A DNA stretch of 9,913 nucleotides from Nitrospira sp. (lineage in GTDB: Bacteria > Nitrospirota > Nitrospiria > Nitrospirales > Nitrospiraceae). The notes beneath the pieces are model-generated. The model saw only the letters and a program-made list of their open reading frames with translations, was not told the DNA's origin and made no database searches. Location: NCBI GenBank assembly GCA_025361385.1, contig JANYAJ010000304.1, positions 1-9,913 of the forward strand, written 5' to 3'. Shown here in pieces: positions 1 through 6,834 of this stretch; within the stretch, counting starts at the first letter, position 1, and each line of letters begins with the position of its first letter. The translations under genes and the position numbers were made by a program.

Positions 1-1100
1 GTGACTACTACGAAACCTTAGGTGTCGAACGAACCGCCTCCGATGACGAGCTTAAGAAGGCCTATCGAAAGATGGCTCGACAGCATCATCCCGATCTTCA
101 GTCGGGAGAGGCTCAGAAGAAAACCTCAGAAGAGAAGTTCAAAGAGGTCAACGAAGCCTACGAGACGCTGAGCGACCAAGAGAAACGCAAGCGCTATGAC
201 ATGTTCGGCCATGCCGGGGGACAACAGGGCGGCGGTCCGGAAGGATTTGGTGGAAGCGGATTCGGCGACGCCTTCAATGATATCTTCGAGGATTTCTTCG
301 GAGGCCAGCGAGGCGGCAATCGAGCGGAGCGCGGCAACGACCTCCAGTACAATCTGGAACTGACCTTCGAAGAAGCCGTCTACGGAAAAGAGGCCAAACT
401 TAAAATCCCCCGTTGGGAAGTCTGCTCAGACTGTAAGGGAAGCGGTGCCAAAAGTGCCGCCTCGGTCAAGACCTGCCCGAGCTGTAAAGGGGCCGGCCAG
501 ATGCGGTTCCAGCAAGGCTTCTTCAGCATCAGCCGTCCTTGCGGTCAATGCGAGGGAGCGGGACGGATCATCACAGAGCCCTGCCCCGCCTGCCAAGGCC
601 GTCAGCGCACCTATCGAGAACGGACCATCGCCGTGCATATCCCCGCAGGTATCGAGTCGGGCATGCGCCTACGCCTCTCGAATGAAGGGGAACATGGAGT
701 CAACGCAGGGCCTCCTGGCGATCTCTATGTGGCAATTACCGTCAAGCCGCACCCGATCTTTCAACGCCAAGGGCACGACATTCTCTGCGACGTCCCTATT
801 CATGTCGTCACCGCCATGCTCGGAGGAAAAATCGAAGTCCCCACGCTCAAAGGCAATACCATCATCAAGATTCCAGCCGGTACACAACAGGATAAGATTC
901 TGCGCCTCAAAGGCCTGGGCATTCCCAGCCTCAAGAGCCAGAATACCGGCGACCAGCTCTTTGTCATCAAGATCCAAATCCCCACCAAGCTGACCGCTCG
1001 CCAGAAAGAATTACTCACCGAGTTTGCCAAAGAGAGCGGCATGACGATGGAAGAAGACGGCGACGGCTTCTTCGACAAAATGAAAACCTTCTTCGAATAG
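1..1100 (+). CDS. dnaJ: Chaperone protein DnaJ (Hsp40), 5' end cut by window edge
   Basis: DnaJ is the cytoplasmic co-chaperone that delivers unfolded substrates to DnaK and stimulates its ATPase. The reading frame is already open at base 3 and gives 365 visible residues beginning DYYETLGV, so only a few N-terminal residues are missing. The domains appear in classical order. A J domain carries HPD at visible residues 29-31. A Gly/Phe-rich linker spans about 70-110 (GGGPEGFGGSGFGDAF). The zinc-binding region has four Cys pairs at 141/144, 158/161, 180/183 and 194/197. Two C-terminal substrate-binding beta domains follow. The first three zinc repeats fit CxxCxGxG; the fourth, CPACQGRQ, has lost the last glycine but keeps both cysteines. 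This is a type I DnaJ rather than a J-domain-only protein. rsmE follows after 31 bases on the same strand, so co-transcription is likely. The start codon and promoter lie outside the window. Confidence 0.97.
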   Translation, partial: DYYETLGVERTASDDELKKAYRKMARQHHPDLQSGEAQKKTSEEKFKEVNEAYETLSDQEKRKRYDMFGHAGGQQGGGPEGFGGSGFGDAFNDIFEDFFGGQRGGNRAERGNDLQYNLELTFEEAVYGKEAKLKIPRWEVCSDCKGSGAKSAASVKTCPSCKGAGQMRFQQGFFSISRPCGQCEGAGRIITEPCPACQGRQRTYRERTIAVHIPAGIESGMRLRLSNEGEHGVNAGPPGDLYVAITVKPHPIFQRQGHDILCDVPIHVVTAMLGGKIEVPTLKGNTIIKIPAGTQQDKILRLKGLGIPSLKSQNTGDQLFVIKIQIPTKLTARQKELLTEFAKESGMTMEEDGDGFFDKMKTFFE

Positions 1101-1131
1101 CGCCGGCGGTTATCGCCACGGCACCTGCACT

Positions 1132-1872
1132 ATGTCCACGTTCTTCGTCGCCCCTGACGCCGTCACTCCCCCCACGATCCGCATGACCGGTGATCTCCTC
1201 CATCATCTGCGCGATAGTCTCCGCTTGCACCCGGGCACCCTGCTCACCCTGAACGACGGATGCGGAACCCGCTATCGCGTAGAAGTGACCCAAGTCTCCT
1301 CGCAGGCCATCGACAGCCGCATCATCGACCAACACACCGAATCGGGTCGCAAGACCTCGCCGATCGTGCTCGGACAGGCCTTGATCAAAGGCGACAAGAT
1401 GGACTGGGTGATTCAGAAGGCAACCGAGCTCGGAGTCGATACGATCGTACCCATCCAAAGCGCACACAGTGTCATCAAGCTCAACCCGGAGCGCCTTGAG
1501 CATCAACGATCCAGATGGGAACGCATTGCGCGAGACGCGGCACAACAGTCAGAACGATGGACCATTCCCACTATCGCAGACCCCGTTGACCTGTCAAATA
1601 TCTGCCGACAATATGCCACGGCGCCGCTGAAGGCGATGCTCGCGGAACGATCCAGCGGCCCTTCGCTCGCCACCATTCCGTTGTCACAGGACCATCAGCG
1701 CCCGATTGTTTTGTTGATTGGACCGGAGGGAGGATGGGCGTCGGAGGAGCAACGTCTTGCACAAGAGCAGGGCTTCATCCCGCTTACCCTTGGGCCACGA
1801 ATCTTGCGAGCCGAGACCGCCGCGATCGCCGCGCTCAGCATTCTCCAGTCACGACTCGATGAGATGGGATAA
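1132..1872 (+). CDS. rsmE: 16S rRNA (uracil-1498-N3)-methyltransferase RsmE
   Basis: RsmE methylates N3 of U1498 in 16S rRNA of the small subunit, using S-adenosylmethionine. The 246-residue product has the usual length. An N-terminal PUA-like RNA-binding part spans about residues 1-70 (FFVAP, then HHLRDSLRLHPG), and a C-terminal SPOUT methyltransferase domain spans about 75-246. Family motifs are GQALIKGDKMDWVIQKATEL (81-100), the QQSERWTIP segment (138-146), IGPEGGW (196-202) and LGPRILRAETA (220-230). The last two build the trefoil-knot SAM site. The ATG at 1132 begins the expected N-terminus; no clear Shine-Dalgarno lies before it, so translation may be coupled to dnaJ just upstream. A dnaJ-rsmE order occurs in many bacteria. 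Its stop codon lies 9 bases from the end of the convergent Ycf48-like gene. Confidence 0.96.
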   Translation: MSTFFVAPDAVTPPTIRMTGDLLHHLRDSLRLHPGTLLTLNDGCGTRYRVEVTQVSSQAIDSRIIDQHTESGRKTSPIVLGQALIKGDKMDWVIQKATELGVDTIVPIQSAHSVIKLNPERLEHQRSRWERIARDAAQQSERWTIPTIADPVDLSNICRQYATAPLKAMLAERSSGPSLATIPLSQDHQRPIVLLIGPEGGWASEEQRLAQEQGFIPLTLGPRILRAETAAIAALSILQSRLDEMG

Positions 1873-1881
1873 GAACGACTG

Positions 1882-2886
1882 TCAGCGGCCAATGCTCAAC
1901 CGAACGATCGTCCCGTTTTCTCCCCCGGCCCAACCCTGCATGCCATCTGAGAACGAGAGACCGAACAGCGAGGCCTTGGCAATCGCACCCTGCTCAATCC
2001 AGGTAAATCCGCTATCGATGGTCCGGTAGACCATGCCCCGTTCCCCTACAATCCATCCGTTCTGAGGGTCCGTAAAGCGGACACGTAAGAGATCTGTCAG
2101 CTTCGTACAGGTCAGGGTGCAGGGTAACGTGCGATCGATCCATTGATTGCCCCCATTGGTCGTTTGGAAGATGGCGCCGGCGTTCCCGACGACCCAGCCC
2201 GTCGAGGCATCAGAGAAAAACACATCAAATAGCGTGACAGCCCCCTGCATGTCTTGTGCAATCCAGGTGGCTCCCCCATCATCCGTCATCAACACAGTCC
2301 CCACCGCTCCAACCGCCGTCCCATGCTGCGCGGTAAGAAATTGAACGGCGTAGAGGGCGGCGTTCGTCTTGCTCGCTTGATCGCTCCAATGGGCTCCGCC
2401 GTCTGTCGTATGAAGAATGGTGCCGTTGCCACCGACCACCCACCCCTCGTTGGGCGACACGAACGAGAGGCCGTAGAACGATACTTGCGTATCCACGAAT
2501 TGCGCATGCCAGGTATGGCCCCCGTTCTGGGTCTGGCGAATCGTTCCATTGGCGCCGACGGCCCATCCCAACTTCTCGTTCACAAAGAAGACCCCCGAAA
2601 GGGTAGCCGTGGTCCCGCTCACAATCTTCTTCCACCGCTTCCCACCGTCAGACGTCTTCAAAATGGTGCCGCCAGCCCCGACAGCCCACCCCAATTGAGG
2701 CGTACGAAAATACAGCGCCATCAGCGTGGTTTCGGTATGACTCTCTTGAGAGGTAATTGTCAGAGGAGAGTCAGCAGCCCAGGAGGAAGACGCACATAAC
2801 CATGCCACAAACGTGATGGCAACCGCCATATGAGCAACAGGGGAGAGAACGAACCGCGGCCATGATCCTGGCAGTTCGTATCTCAC
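1882..2886 (-). CDS. Exported Ycf48-like seven-repeat beta-propeller protein
   Basis: The protein has 334 residues, is probably exported, and consists almost entirely of Ycf48/BNR-type repeats. An N-terminal stretch (Arg2, Arg11, hydrophobic 20-34, SSWA before ADSP at about 37/38) looks like a signal peptide. Seven repeats follow at about residues 55-87, 96-128, 136-169, 178-210, 219-251, 267-298 and 308-334. Most carry a GWxVGxxGxIxxTxxGGxxW-like core. The seventh stops before its tryptophan, as in propellers closed by a strand from the N-terminus. Ycf48 itself helps photosystem II assembly, but such repeats are common in non-photosynthetic bacteria, so that function should not be transferred. 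A CxxxC pair (Cys256, Cys260) sits in the loop between blades 5 and 6. The GTG start overlaps the stop of the TIG gene (GTGA), pointing to translational coupling; an in-frame ATG at 2829 is an alternative but would remove the charged n-region. Function is unknown. Confidence 0.85.
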   Translation of the reverse strand: MRYELPGSWPRFVLSPVAHMAVAITFVAWLCASSSWAADSPLTITSQESHTETTLMALYFRTPQLGWAVGAGGTILKTSDGGKRWKKIVSGTTATLSGVFFVNEKLGWAVGANGTIRQTQNGGHTWHAQFVDTQVSFYGLSFVSPNEGWVVGGNGTILHTTDGGAHWSDQASKTNAALYAVQFLTAQHGTAVGAVGTVLMTDDGGATWIAQDMQGAVTLFDVFFSDASTGWVVGNAGAIFQTTNGGNQWIDRTLPCTLTCTKLTDLLRVRFTDPQNGWIVGERGMVYRTIDSGFTWIEQGAIAKASLFGLSFSDGMQGWAGGENGTIVRLSIGR

Positions 2887-4565
2887 TGGTTGGTATTCGC
2901 GTCAGGGCGGTTGTTATTGAAGTAGCCGGGATCGGGCATGCCCTTGGCTTCAATCGTGAACGTGCCAGCCTCCAACGTCAGCCATTTTTTCTGCGTGCAA
3001 CAGATGCCATCAGGCTGCACATCCCAGGAGCCGCGCCGCACGATCAGCGGACCGGTTGCCAACTCATTGAAGAACTCGTTGCGCTTCCCCAGGCCGTACA
3101 GATTCCGATGCGGCACTCGCACGACAATCTCCGAATCCGTCCAGGACATAACCTGGGCAGCCACATTGCTAAATAGCACTTCCGTCCGTGAGACGTTCTC
3201 ATCTATTTCGATGTCTTCTCGTCGCTTGTAGGCCCTCTGGTTGAGGCCTAAGTAGGCATGCTCAGCCGTTTTCAGGAACGAACCGAACCCGGATCCTTTT
3301 ATCGTAATCAGCTCATCGAGTCCGCCTGTTTGAGGGCTGAAGGAGTCGATCTTCGGCGTGACGAGCGTAAAGACCCCTGCCTCAGTCTTCAAGACTTCCT
3401 TCGTCGCACAACATGAACCATCCTGGTTCGGCTTCGTCGCGCCGCGATAAATCACGACCGGCCCGCTCTGCGCGCTGAAGGGCACCCAGACGTCGATACG
3501 ATCGTCTTGCCAGCGATAGATGACGGCGCGAACTCCCCCGATGTCGACTCGATTTTCTCCCGTATTAAAATCGGTAAAGGCATACGGAGTCGATCCACTT
3601 TCCGAGTAAAACCCGAAATGTTCTCCGCTGATTCTGAGCAGCGTACCGATCGGAGCAGCGGGAGGCGTCACCGCGATGACTTTCGGCACGTGAACCGTAA
3701 AGGTCCCGACAGTTCGATCACGCCCCTGCAGGGTCAGAACAACCGGTCCTGTCTCGGCATCCATCGGAAGATGCACGACGATGGCGGTGTCCGACCATTG
3801 GGCGATGGTGGCTAGGTGTCCACCGAACGTGACTTTATCGCCGGCGGCTTTGACTGCACCGAACCCTTGCCCAAAGAAGACGACCTTCGTCCCGATCGGC
3901 CCGCTCAGAGGATCGACACGAATACTGGGAATCAGCTTCAGCGGAACGGCATTACTCACTTTATATTGAACTGGAGCGCAGCAAGACCCGTCAGGCAAAG
4001 GGTCGGATGACGCCAATCGAACTACCACATCGCCCGACGCCGCGTTCGTGGGAACCTCGACTTCGATGAGCTCATCTTTCCAACGGCGTGGCCTGACGAT
4101 GACACCCCCGATCATCACATCATTGACGCCGAACATGGTATTAGGGTCGCGGGGACCGGCTGTGGTGCCGAAGTGCGCGCCCGTGATCTGCACAGTATGG
4201 CCCGGTTCGATCTCTGCCGGTGTCACGGCGGAAATCGTTGGCTGCATCACGGTCAAGATTCCGGCAGACAATTTCTTCTTTCCGGTCATGACTTCAACGG
4301 GACCGGATTGCGCCTGAAAGGGCACCTTGACCTCGATCAGATCGGACTCCCATCGCTGAATCAACGCAGGAACCCCTCCAACAGTCACACGATTCACTTG
4401 CACAGATCGAAATGCACCGAACCCCGTCCCGCCAATCGACAGGGTGGCGCCAGGAACCGCTGTTGACGGATGGAGTTCGACCGCAGCAGGAGCCGCCGCA
4501 AACACGGCCACGCTGAGACTCGCCCACAAGGTCATCGTACTCACGCTCATCACGAACGCATTCAT
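2883..4565 (-). CDS. Exported protein with five IPT/TIG repeats and three CC motifs
   Basis: The product has 560 residues and is predicted to be exported. A hydrophobic N-terminus (about residues 4-25, ending VFAAAPAA) resembles a signal peptide, although its n-region lacks Lys and Arg. Five immunoglobulin-like IPT/TIG repeats follow, each with a P-G/T-G-x-GFG entry and a W-x-[D/S]-x-x-I-x-V-x-[V/L]-P core (RWESDLIEVKVP, RWKDELIEVEVP, QWSDTAIVVHLP, RWQDDRIDVWVP, SWTDSEIVVRVP). All six cysteines occur as adjacent pairs at 195/196, 385/386 and 522/523, each inside DG[S/I]CC, near the ends of repeats 2, 4 and 5. The C-terminus is a short Asn/Asp-rich tail. The ATG at 4565 was chosen because AGGAG lies 7 bases upstream. 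An in-frame ATG at 4610 would add 15 residues with two Arg, giving a more normal signal n-region, but has no good ribosome binding site. TIG domains usually mediate binding at the cell surface. The role of this protein is not known. Confidence 0.85.
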   Translation of the reverse strand: MNAFVMSVSTMTLWASLSVAVFAAAPAAVELHPSTAVPGATLSIGGTGFGAFRSVQVNRVTVGGVPALIQRWESDLIEVKVPFQAQSGPVEVMTGKKKLSAGILTVMQPTISAVTPAEIEPGHTVQITGAHFGTTAGPRDPNTMFGVNDVMIGGVIVRPRRWKDELIEVEVPTNAASGDVVVRLASSDPLPDGSCCAPVQYKVSNAVPLKLIPSIRVDPLSGPIGTKVVFFGQGFGAVKAAGDKVTFGGHLATIAQWSDTAIVVHLPMDAETGPVVLTLQGRDRTVGTFTVHVPKVIAVTPPAAPIGTLLRISGEHFGFYSESGSTPYAFTDFNTGENRVDIGGVRAVIYRWQDDRIDVWVPFSAQSGPVVIYRGATKPNQDGSCCATKEVLKTEAGVFTLVTPKIDSFSPQTGGLDELITIKGSGFGSFLKTAEHAYLGLNQRAYKRREDIEIDENVSRTEVLFSNVAAQVMSWTDSEIVVRVPHRNLYGLGKRNEFFNELATGPLIVRRGSWDVQPDGICCTQKKWLTLEAGTFTIEAKGMPDPGYFNNNRPDANTNQ

Positions 4566-4572
4566 GGATAGA

Positions 4573-4577
4573 CTCCT
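4573..4577 (-). promoter_or_regulatory. Ribosome binding site AGGAG for the TIG-repeat gene
   Basis: On the minus strand AGGAG is followed by 7 bases (TCTATCC) and the ATG at 4565. It is one of the few strong Shine-Dalgarno sequences in the window, and it decides the start in favour of 4565 over the in-frame ATG at 4610. Confidence 0.7.
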
Positions 4578-4611
4578 GTCAGGCAAGAAAAAGGTACGGT
4601 CATTCTGCATG

Positions 4612-4634
4612 TGGCACGAGAACCCCTCGCGCCA
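4612..4634 (-). promoter_or_regulatory. Hairpin in the 5' leader of the TIG-repeat gene
   Basis: The leader can fold TGGCGCGAG against CTCGTGCCA, a 9-bp stem with one G-U pair around a 5-base loop (GGGTT). It lies between the predicted transcription start near 4679 and the ribosome binding site, about 35 bases upstream of that site. A run of five T occurs about 19 bases beyond the stem, too far for a normal intrinsic terminator. It may affect mRNA stability or bind a regulator; the role is inferred. Confidence 0.4.
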
Positions 4635-4685
4635 AGCTCAGAAGAGGTACATCGTGGTGACCATGAAAAATGAAGAACTGAAGGA

Positions 4686-4715
4686 ACTATAGCAAGCGGT
4701 TTTTTGGAGAGTCAA
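4686..4715 (-). promoter_or_regulatory. Sigma70-type promoter for the TIG/Ycf48-like pair
   Basis: On the minus strand a -35 box TTGACT (4710-4715) and a -10 box TATAGT (4686-4691) each match consensus at five of six positions and are separated by 18 bases. TGC directly before the -10 box makes it an extended -10. Transcription would start near 4679, leaving a leader of about 114 bases before the ATG at 4565. It is the best promoter match found in the window. The 200-base region 4566-4765 between the TIG gene and ridA holds this promoter, the leader hairpin and the ribosome binding site, and no terminator for ridA was recognised in it. Confidence 0.7.
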
Positions 4716-4765
4716 GCCGACAAACCCGTACTAGTTGGGCATTCCTGACCAGTGCAGACGCGCTA

Positions 4766-5224
4766 TCAAGAGACGGAGAAAATCACTTCGATTTCGACGG
4801 AAGCCCCGCGAGGCAACTCAGCCGCCCCCACCGCGACGCGCGCATGACGACCGGCCTCACCAAAGATGGCAACCAATAAGTCCGATGCCCCATTGAGGAC
4901 TTGAGGTTGCTGGACGAATCCATCCGCCGACGCCACATGACCGACAACCTTCACCACACGCGTAATACGGTCCAACGTCCCGAGTTCCTGCTTGGCAATC
5001 GCCAGCGCATTCAGGAGCGCGAGCCTGGCAGCCTCCATCCCCTGCTCAACCGTCAGATCGCGACCGAGCTTCCCGGAAAACGCCAACTGCCCGTCTCGCA
5101 TGGGAAGGACGCCGGATAAGAACAACAGATCTCCGGCCCGGACTGCCGGAATATAGGTTGCCAACGGGTGCGGTGGTAGCGGCAACTCCAGATGCAATTC
5201 CTTTAGTTTTTGCTCATATGCCAT
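4766..5224 (-). CDS. RidA family protein (YjgF/YER057c/UK114), imine deaminase-like
   Basis: RidA proteins are small cytoplasmic trimers that hydrolyse reactive enamine/imine intermediates released by PLP enzymes. The 152-residue product is somewhat longer than E. coli RidA (128). It has the family features LFLSGVLP (34-41), the QGMEAARLALLNALAIAKQELG helix region (61-82), a VVKVVGHVAS strand (90-99) and the C-terminal LPRGASVEIEVIF (137-149). Arg129 aligns with the substrate-binding Arg105 of E. coli RidA and Glu144 with Glu120, so activity is plausible. Length and sequence suggest the longer YjgF-like subgroup, whose substrates are poorly known, so the symbol is left blank. The ATG at 5224 has a modest GGTGA 7 bases upstream. 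It lies 47 bases downstream of the DeoB-like gene and is probably transcribed with it. Confidence 0.88.
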   Translation of the reverse strand: MAYEQKLKELHLELPLPPHPLATYIPAVRAGDLLFLSGVLPMRDGQLAFSGKLGRDLTVEQGMEAARLALLNALAIAKQELGTLDRITRVVKVVGHVASADGFVQQPQVLNGASDLLVAIFGEAGRHARVAVGAAELPRGASVEIEVIFSVS

Positions 5225-5271
5225 CGTCTGTCACCAGCTTGCGTCCTTTACTACGTGTGACGCCACATGCA

Positions 5272-6429
5272 CTACCCAGCGCGGAGCGCATCGAGAAAAC
5301 TCTCACCCACAGGAAGTTGATCCCCCTGCAAGGCTTCCAGAATGGTATGGCCCAAATCGGCAGCAGACGATCTGACACCAAGATTGACACCCTGTGCCAA
5401 CTTCGGCCCAGTCGCCAAAAGAGGAACATATTCCCGTGTCGGGACCTGATCCGCCTTTGTGATATCCCGCCCATGATCGCCCGTCAGCACGAGCAGGTCG
5501 CCTGGACGAAGTTGTTCCAATAACTCAGACAGCCGTCGATCAAAGTCATGGAGGGCCGCGGCCGACTGTGCCGCATCCGATTCCAGCACATCAAGCCCGG
5601 CCACAATCAATCCACGGGGAACGGTTTTCAACATCCCTGTCACTTCGTCAAGTAACGCCGTCCAATGCCCAACGGGAACGGAACGAGTCAGCCCACGGCC
5701 ACTAAACAGATCGTCGACGTTGCCGACCCCAACCAGGATCTGGCTCGCACGGTTGAGGACATCGAACATGGTCGTCCCTGGTGGCTCAAGCACAAACTCA
5801 CGGGGTTGTGGGCTGAACTGTACCGCACCGGCATCGCCCACGAGAGGATGGGCCGATACACGCCACACTCCCCAGGGATCCTTGAGTACTTTTCTCGCAT
5901 CCCGGCAGCGCTGAAAAAACTCATCCCGCCGCATCGCATTCTCATGCGCCGCCACATGGCAGGTCCGCCGGCCATCTGTCCAGACGATCAATGCGCCAGA
6001 CGACAAATGTTCGGCTTCATATTCGCGCAGCATGGCTGCTCCAGACGAGCGGCGATTGCCAATACTCTTACGGCCAAAGGCCTGCTCAATCACCGACACC
6101 ATGTCAGGGGGAAATCCGTCAGGATAGAGCGGCCCGGCATTCTCTGTCACATAGCCGGCCATTTCCCAATAGCCAACCATGGAATCCACGCCCTTGGAGA
6201 GAAACCCGAGCCGACCGAACGATCCCTCAGGCTGCCCCATCACCCGCACACCTTTGATCTCCGTGATGTGGCCAAGCCCGAGCGCTTCGAGCGTGGGGAC
6301 GTTGAGCCCCCCCACGGCATCGGCTAGGTGAGCCAACGTATTGGACCCGGCATCGCCGTACTCCGCCGCATCGGGCAAAGCCCCGACGCCCAATCCATCA
6401 ATGCCCAATACAATCACGCGAGTAATCAT
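5272..6429 (-). CDS. DeoB-like phosphopentomutase homologue, divergent active site
   Basis: This is a 385-residue member of the alkaline phosphatase/phosphoglyceromutase superfamily, closest to phosphopentomutase DeoB, which interconverts (deoxy)ribose 1- and 5-phosphates. Recognisable DeoB segments in order are GIDGLGVGALPDAAEYGD with GSNTLAHL (9-35), SKGVDSMVGYWEMAG (78-92), the cap segment GNRRSSGAA (124-132), LFSGRGLT (241-248), TGDHGRD (316-322) and TREYVPLLATG (331-341). Several expected residues differ. The usual KDTTTGHWE reads VDSMVGYWE, putting Ser83 at the phosphorylated Thr position and Tyr87 at the His. The DMLYGH metal segment is shortened to DVLESD (280-285). The metal-binding His of DHTREY is replaced by Pro330. 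Asp11, Asp318 and His319 remain. It may be a mutase with an altered metal site or a related enzyme with another substrate, so no gene symbol is given. A TATAGT lies 6 bases before the ATG, and no Shine-Dalgarno is visible. Confidence 0.8.
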   Translation of the reverse strand: MITRVIVLGIDGLGVGALPDAAEYGDAGSNTLAHLADAVGGLNVPTLEALGLGHITEIKGVRVMGQPEGSFGRLGFLSKGVDSMVGYWEMAGYVTENAGPLYPDGFPPDMVSVIEQAFGRKSIGNRRSSGAAMLREYEAEHLSSGALIVWTDGRRTCHVAAHENAMRRDEFFQRCRDARKVLKDPWGVWRVSAHPLVGDAGAVQFSPQPREFVLEPPGTTMFDVLNRASQILVGVGNVDDLFSGRGLTRSVPVGHWTALLDEVTGMLKTVPRGLIVAGLDVLESDAAQSAAALHDFDRRLSELLEQLRPGDLLVLTGDHGRDITKADQVPTREYVPLLATGPKLAQGVNLGVRSSAADLGHTILEALQGDQLPVGESFLDALRAG

Positions 6430-6435
6430 GGGCGC

Positions 6436-6444
6436 ACTATAGCA
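6436..6444 (-). promoter_or_regulatory. Extended -10 candidate 6 bases before the DeoB-like ATG
   Basis: The minus strand reads TGCTATAGT, then GCGCCC, then ATG. TATAGT matches the -10 consensus at five of six positions and is preceded by TGC as in extended -10 promoters; no good -35 box is seen. Transcription would begin at or next to the start codon, giving a leaderless mRNA. Confidence 0.45.
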
Positions 6445-6477
6445 GATGAGCAGGAGAGCGAACAGGCTGTTGTGGAT

Positions 6478-6828
6478 TCATGCAGCTTGGGAAGGCATCG
6501 GGGTCGTTGACGCAGGCTTCGCGATAACAGTCCGGAGAAATCCATCCAGCTTTTCACGTTCAGGTCCCAGTACGATCAAAAACTCTACCCCGAACTCTTG
6601 GGTTGTCGCCCATCGTACACGACCCATTTCAATACTAATGGGAATGCTGCCTTCGGAGGAAGCGAGACGAAGTGTCACCAGCATGTTATCGGATACAGGC
6701 GTGTCGCTTTGGACAGCGCAGCCCCCGAGGGACAAATTAAAAAGAGTCCCGGATCCTGTCACGCCTTCTTCGTGGGTAAACTCCACCGCGCAACGGAAGG
6801 GAATTCTGGGCGATCGAGGAACTGCCAT
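6478..6828 (-). CDS. Small PilZ-domain protein, probable c-di-GMP receptor
   Basis: This is a 116-residue single-domain cytoplasmic protein. The PilZ c-di-GMP signature is present in both parts: an RxxxR element (Arg8 and Arg12, within PRSPRIPFR) and an NxSxxG element (NLSLGG, residues 31-36). A beta-barrel pattern follows (MLVTLRLA, IPISIEMGRVRWA, EFGVEFL). The C-terminus is a short Pro/Ser/Ala tail (KPASTTPMPSQAA) with no effector domain, so it probably acts by binding another protein. It lies between deoC (52 bases upstream) and the DeoB-like gene (48 bases downstream) on the same strand, with no obvious functional link to them. TAGAGT sits 6 bases before the ATG, and no Shine-Dalgarno is visible. 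The domain call is firm; the output of the protein is unknown. Confidence 0.88.
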   Translation of the reverse strand: MAVPRSPRIPFRCAVEFTHEEGVTGSGTLFNLSLGGCAVQSDTPVSDNMLVTLRLASSEGSIPISIEMGRVRWATTQEFGVEFLIVLGPEREKLDGFLRTVIAKPASTTPMPSQAA

Positions 6829-6834
6829 AGCAGT

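Noticed and set aside
445..993. 182-codon plus-strand open frame inside dnaJ
   Set aside because: It overlaps the well-supported dnaJ frame, has no recognisable motif and a Ser/Arg-rich composition typical of an off-frame reading.
1101..1131. GC-rich inverted repeat between dnaJ and rsmE as a terminator
   Set aside because: The stem is interrupted, no T run follows, and the gap is only 31 bases, so co-transcription is more likely.
2254..2799. 181-codon plus-strand open frame opposite the propeller gene
   Set aside because: The repeated GG/TDGG coding pattern of the real gene keeps the opposite strand open; there are no motifs of its own.
2827..2829. ATG at codon 20 as the true start of the propeller gene
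   Set aside because: It would remove the charged n-region of the signal peptide and the GTGA overlap, and no Shine-Dalgarno precedes it; still possible.
4638..4664. Leader peptide of 8 residues (MVTTMYLF) upstream of the TIG gene
   Set aside because: There is no ribosome binding site before the ATG, no run of regulatory codons, and the following hairpin lacks an adjacent T run, so attenuation is not supported.
4716..4765. Terminator after ridA
   Set aside because: Only a short CCC/GGG pairing around ACTAGT is visible, with no T run; not enough to call.
5665..6327. 220-codon plus-strand open frame opposite the DeoB-like gene
   Set aside because: It lies antisense to a clear superfamily member, with a His/Pro/Arg-rich sequence and no domain pattern.
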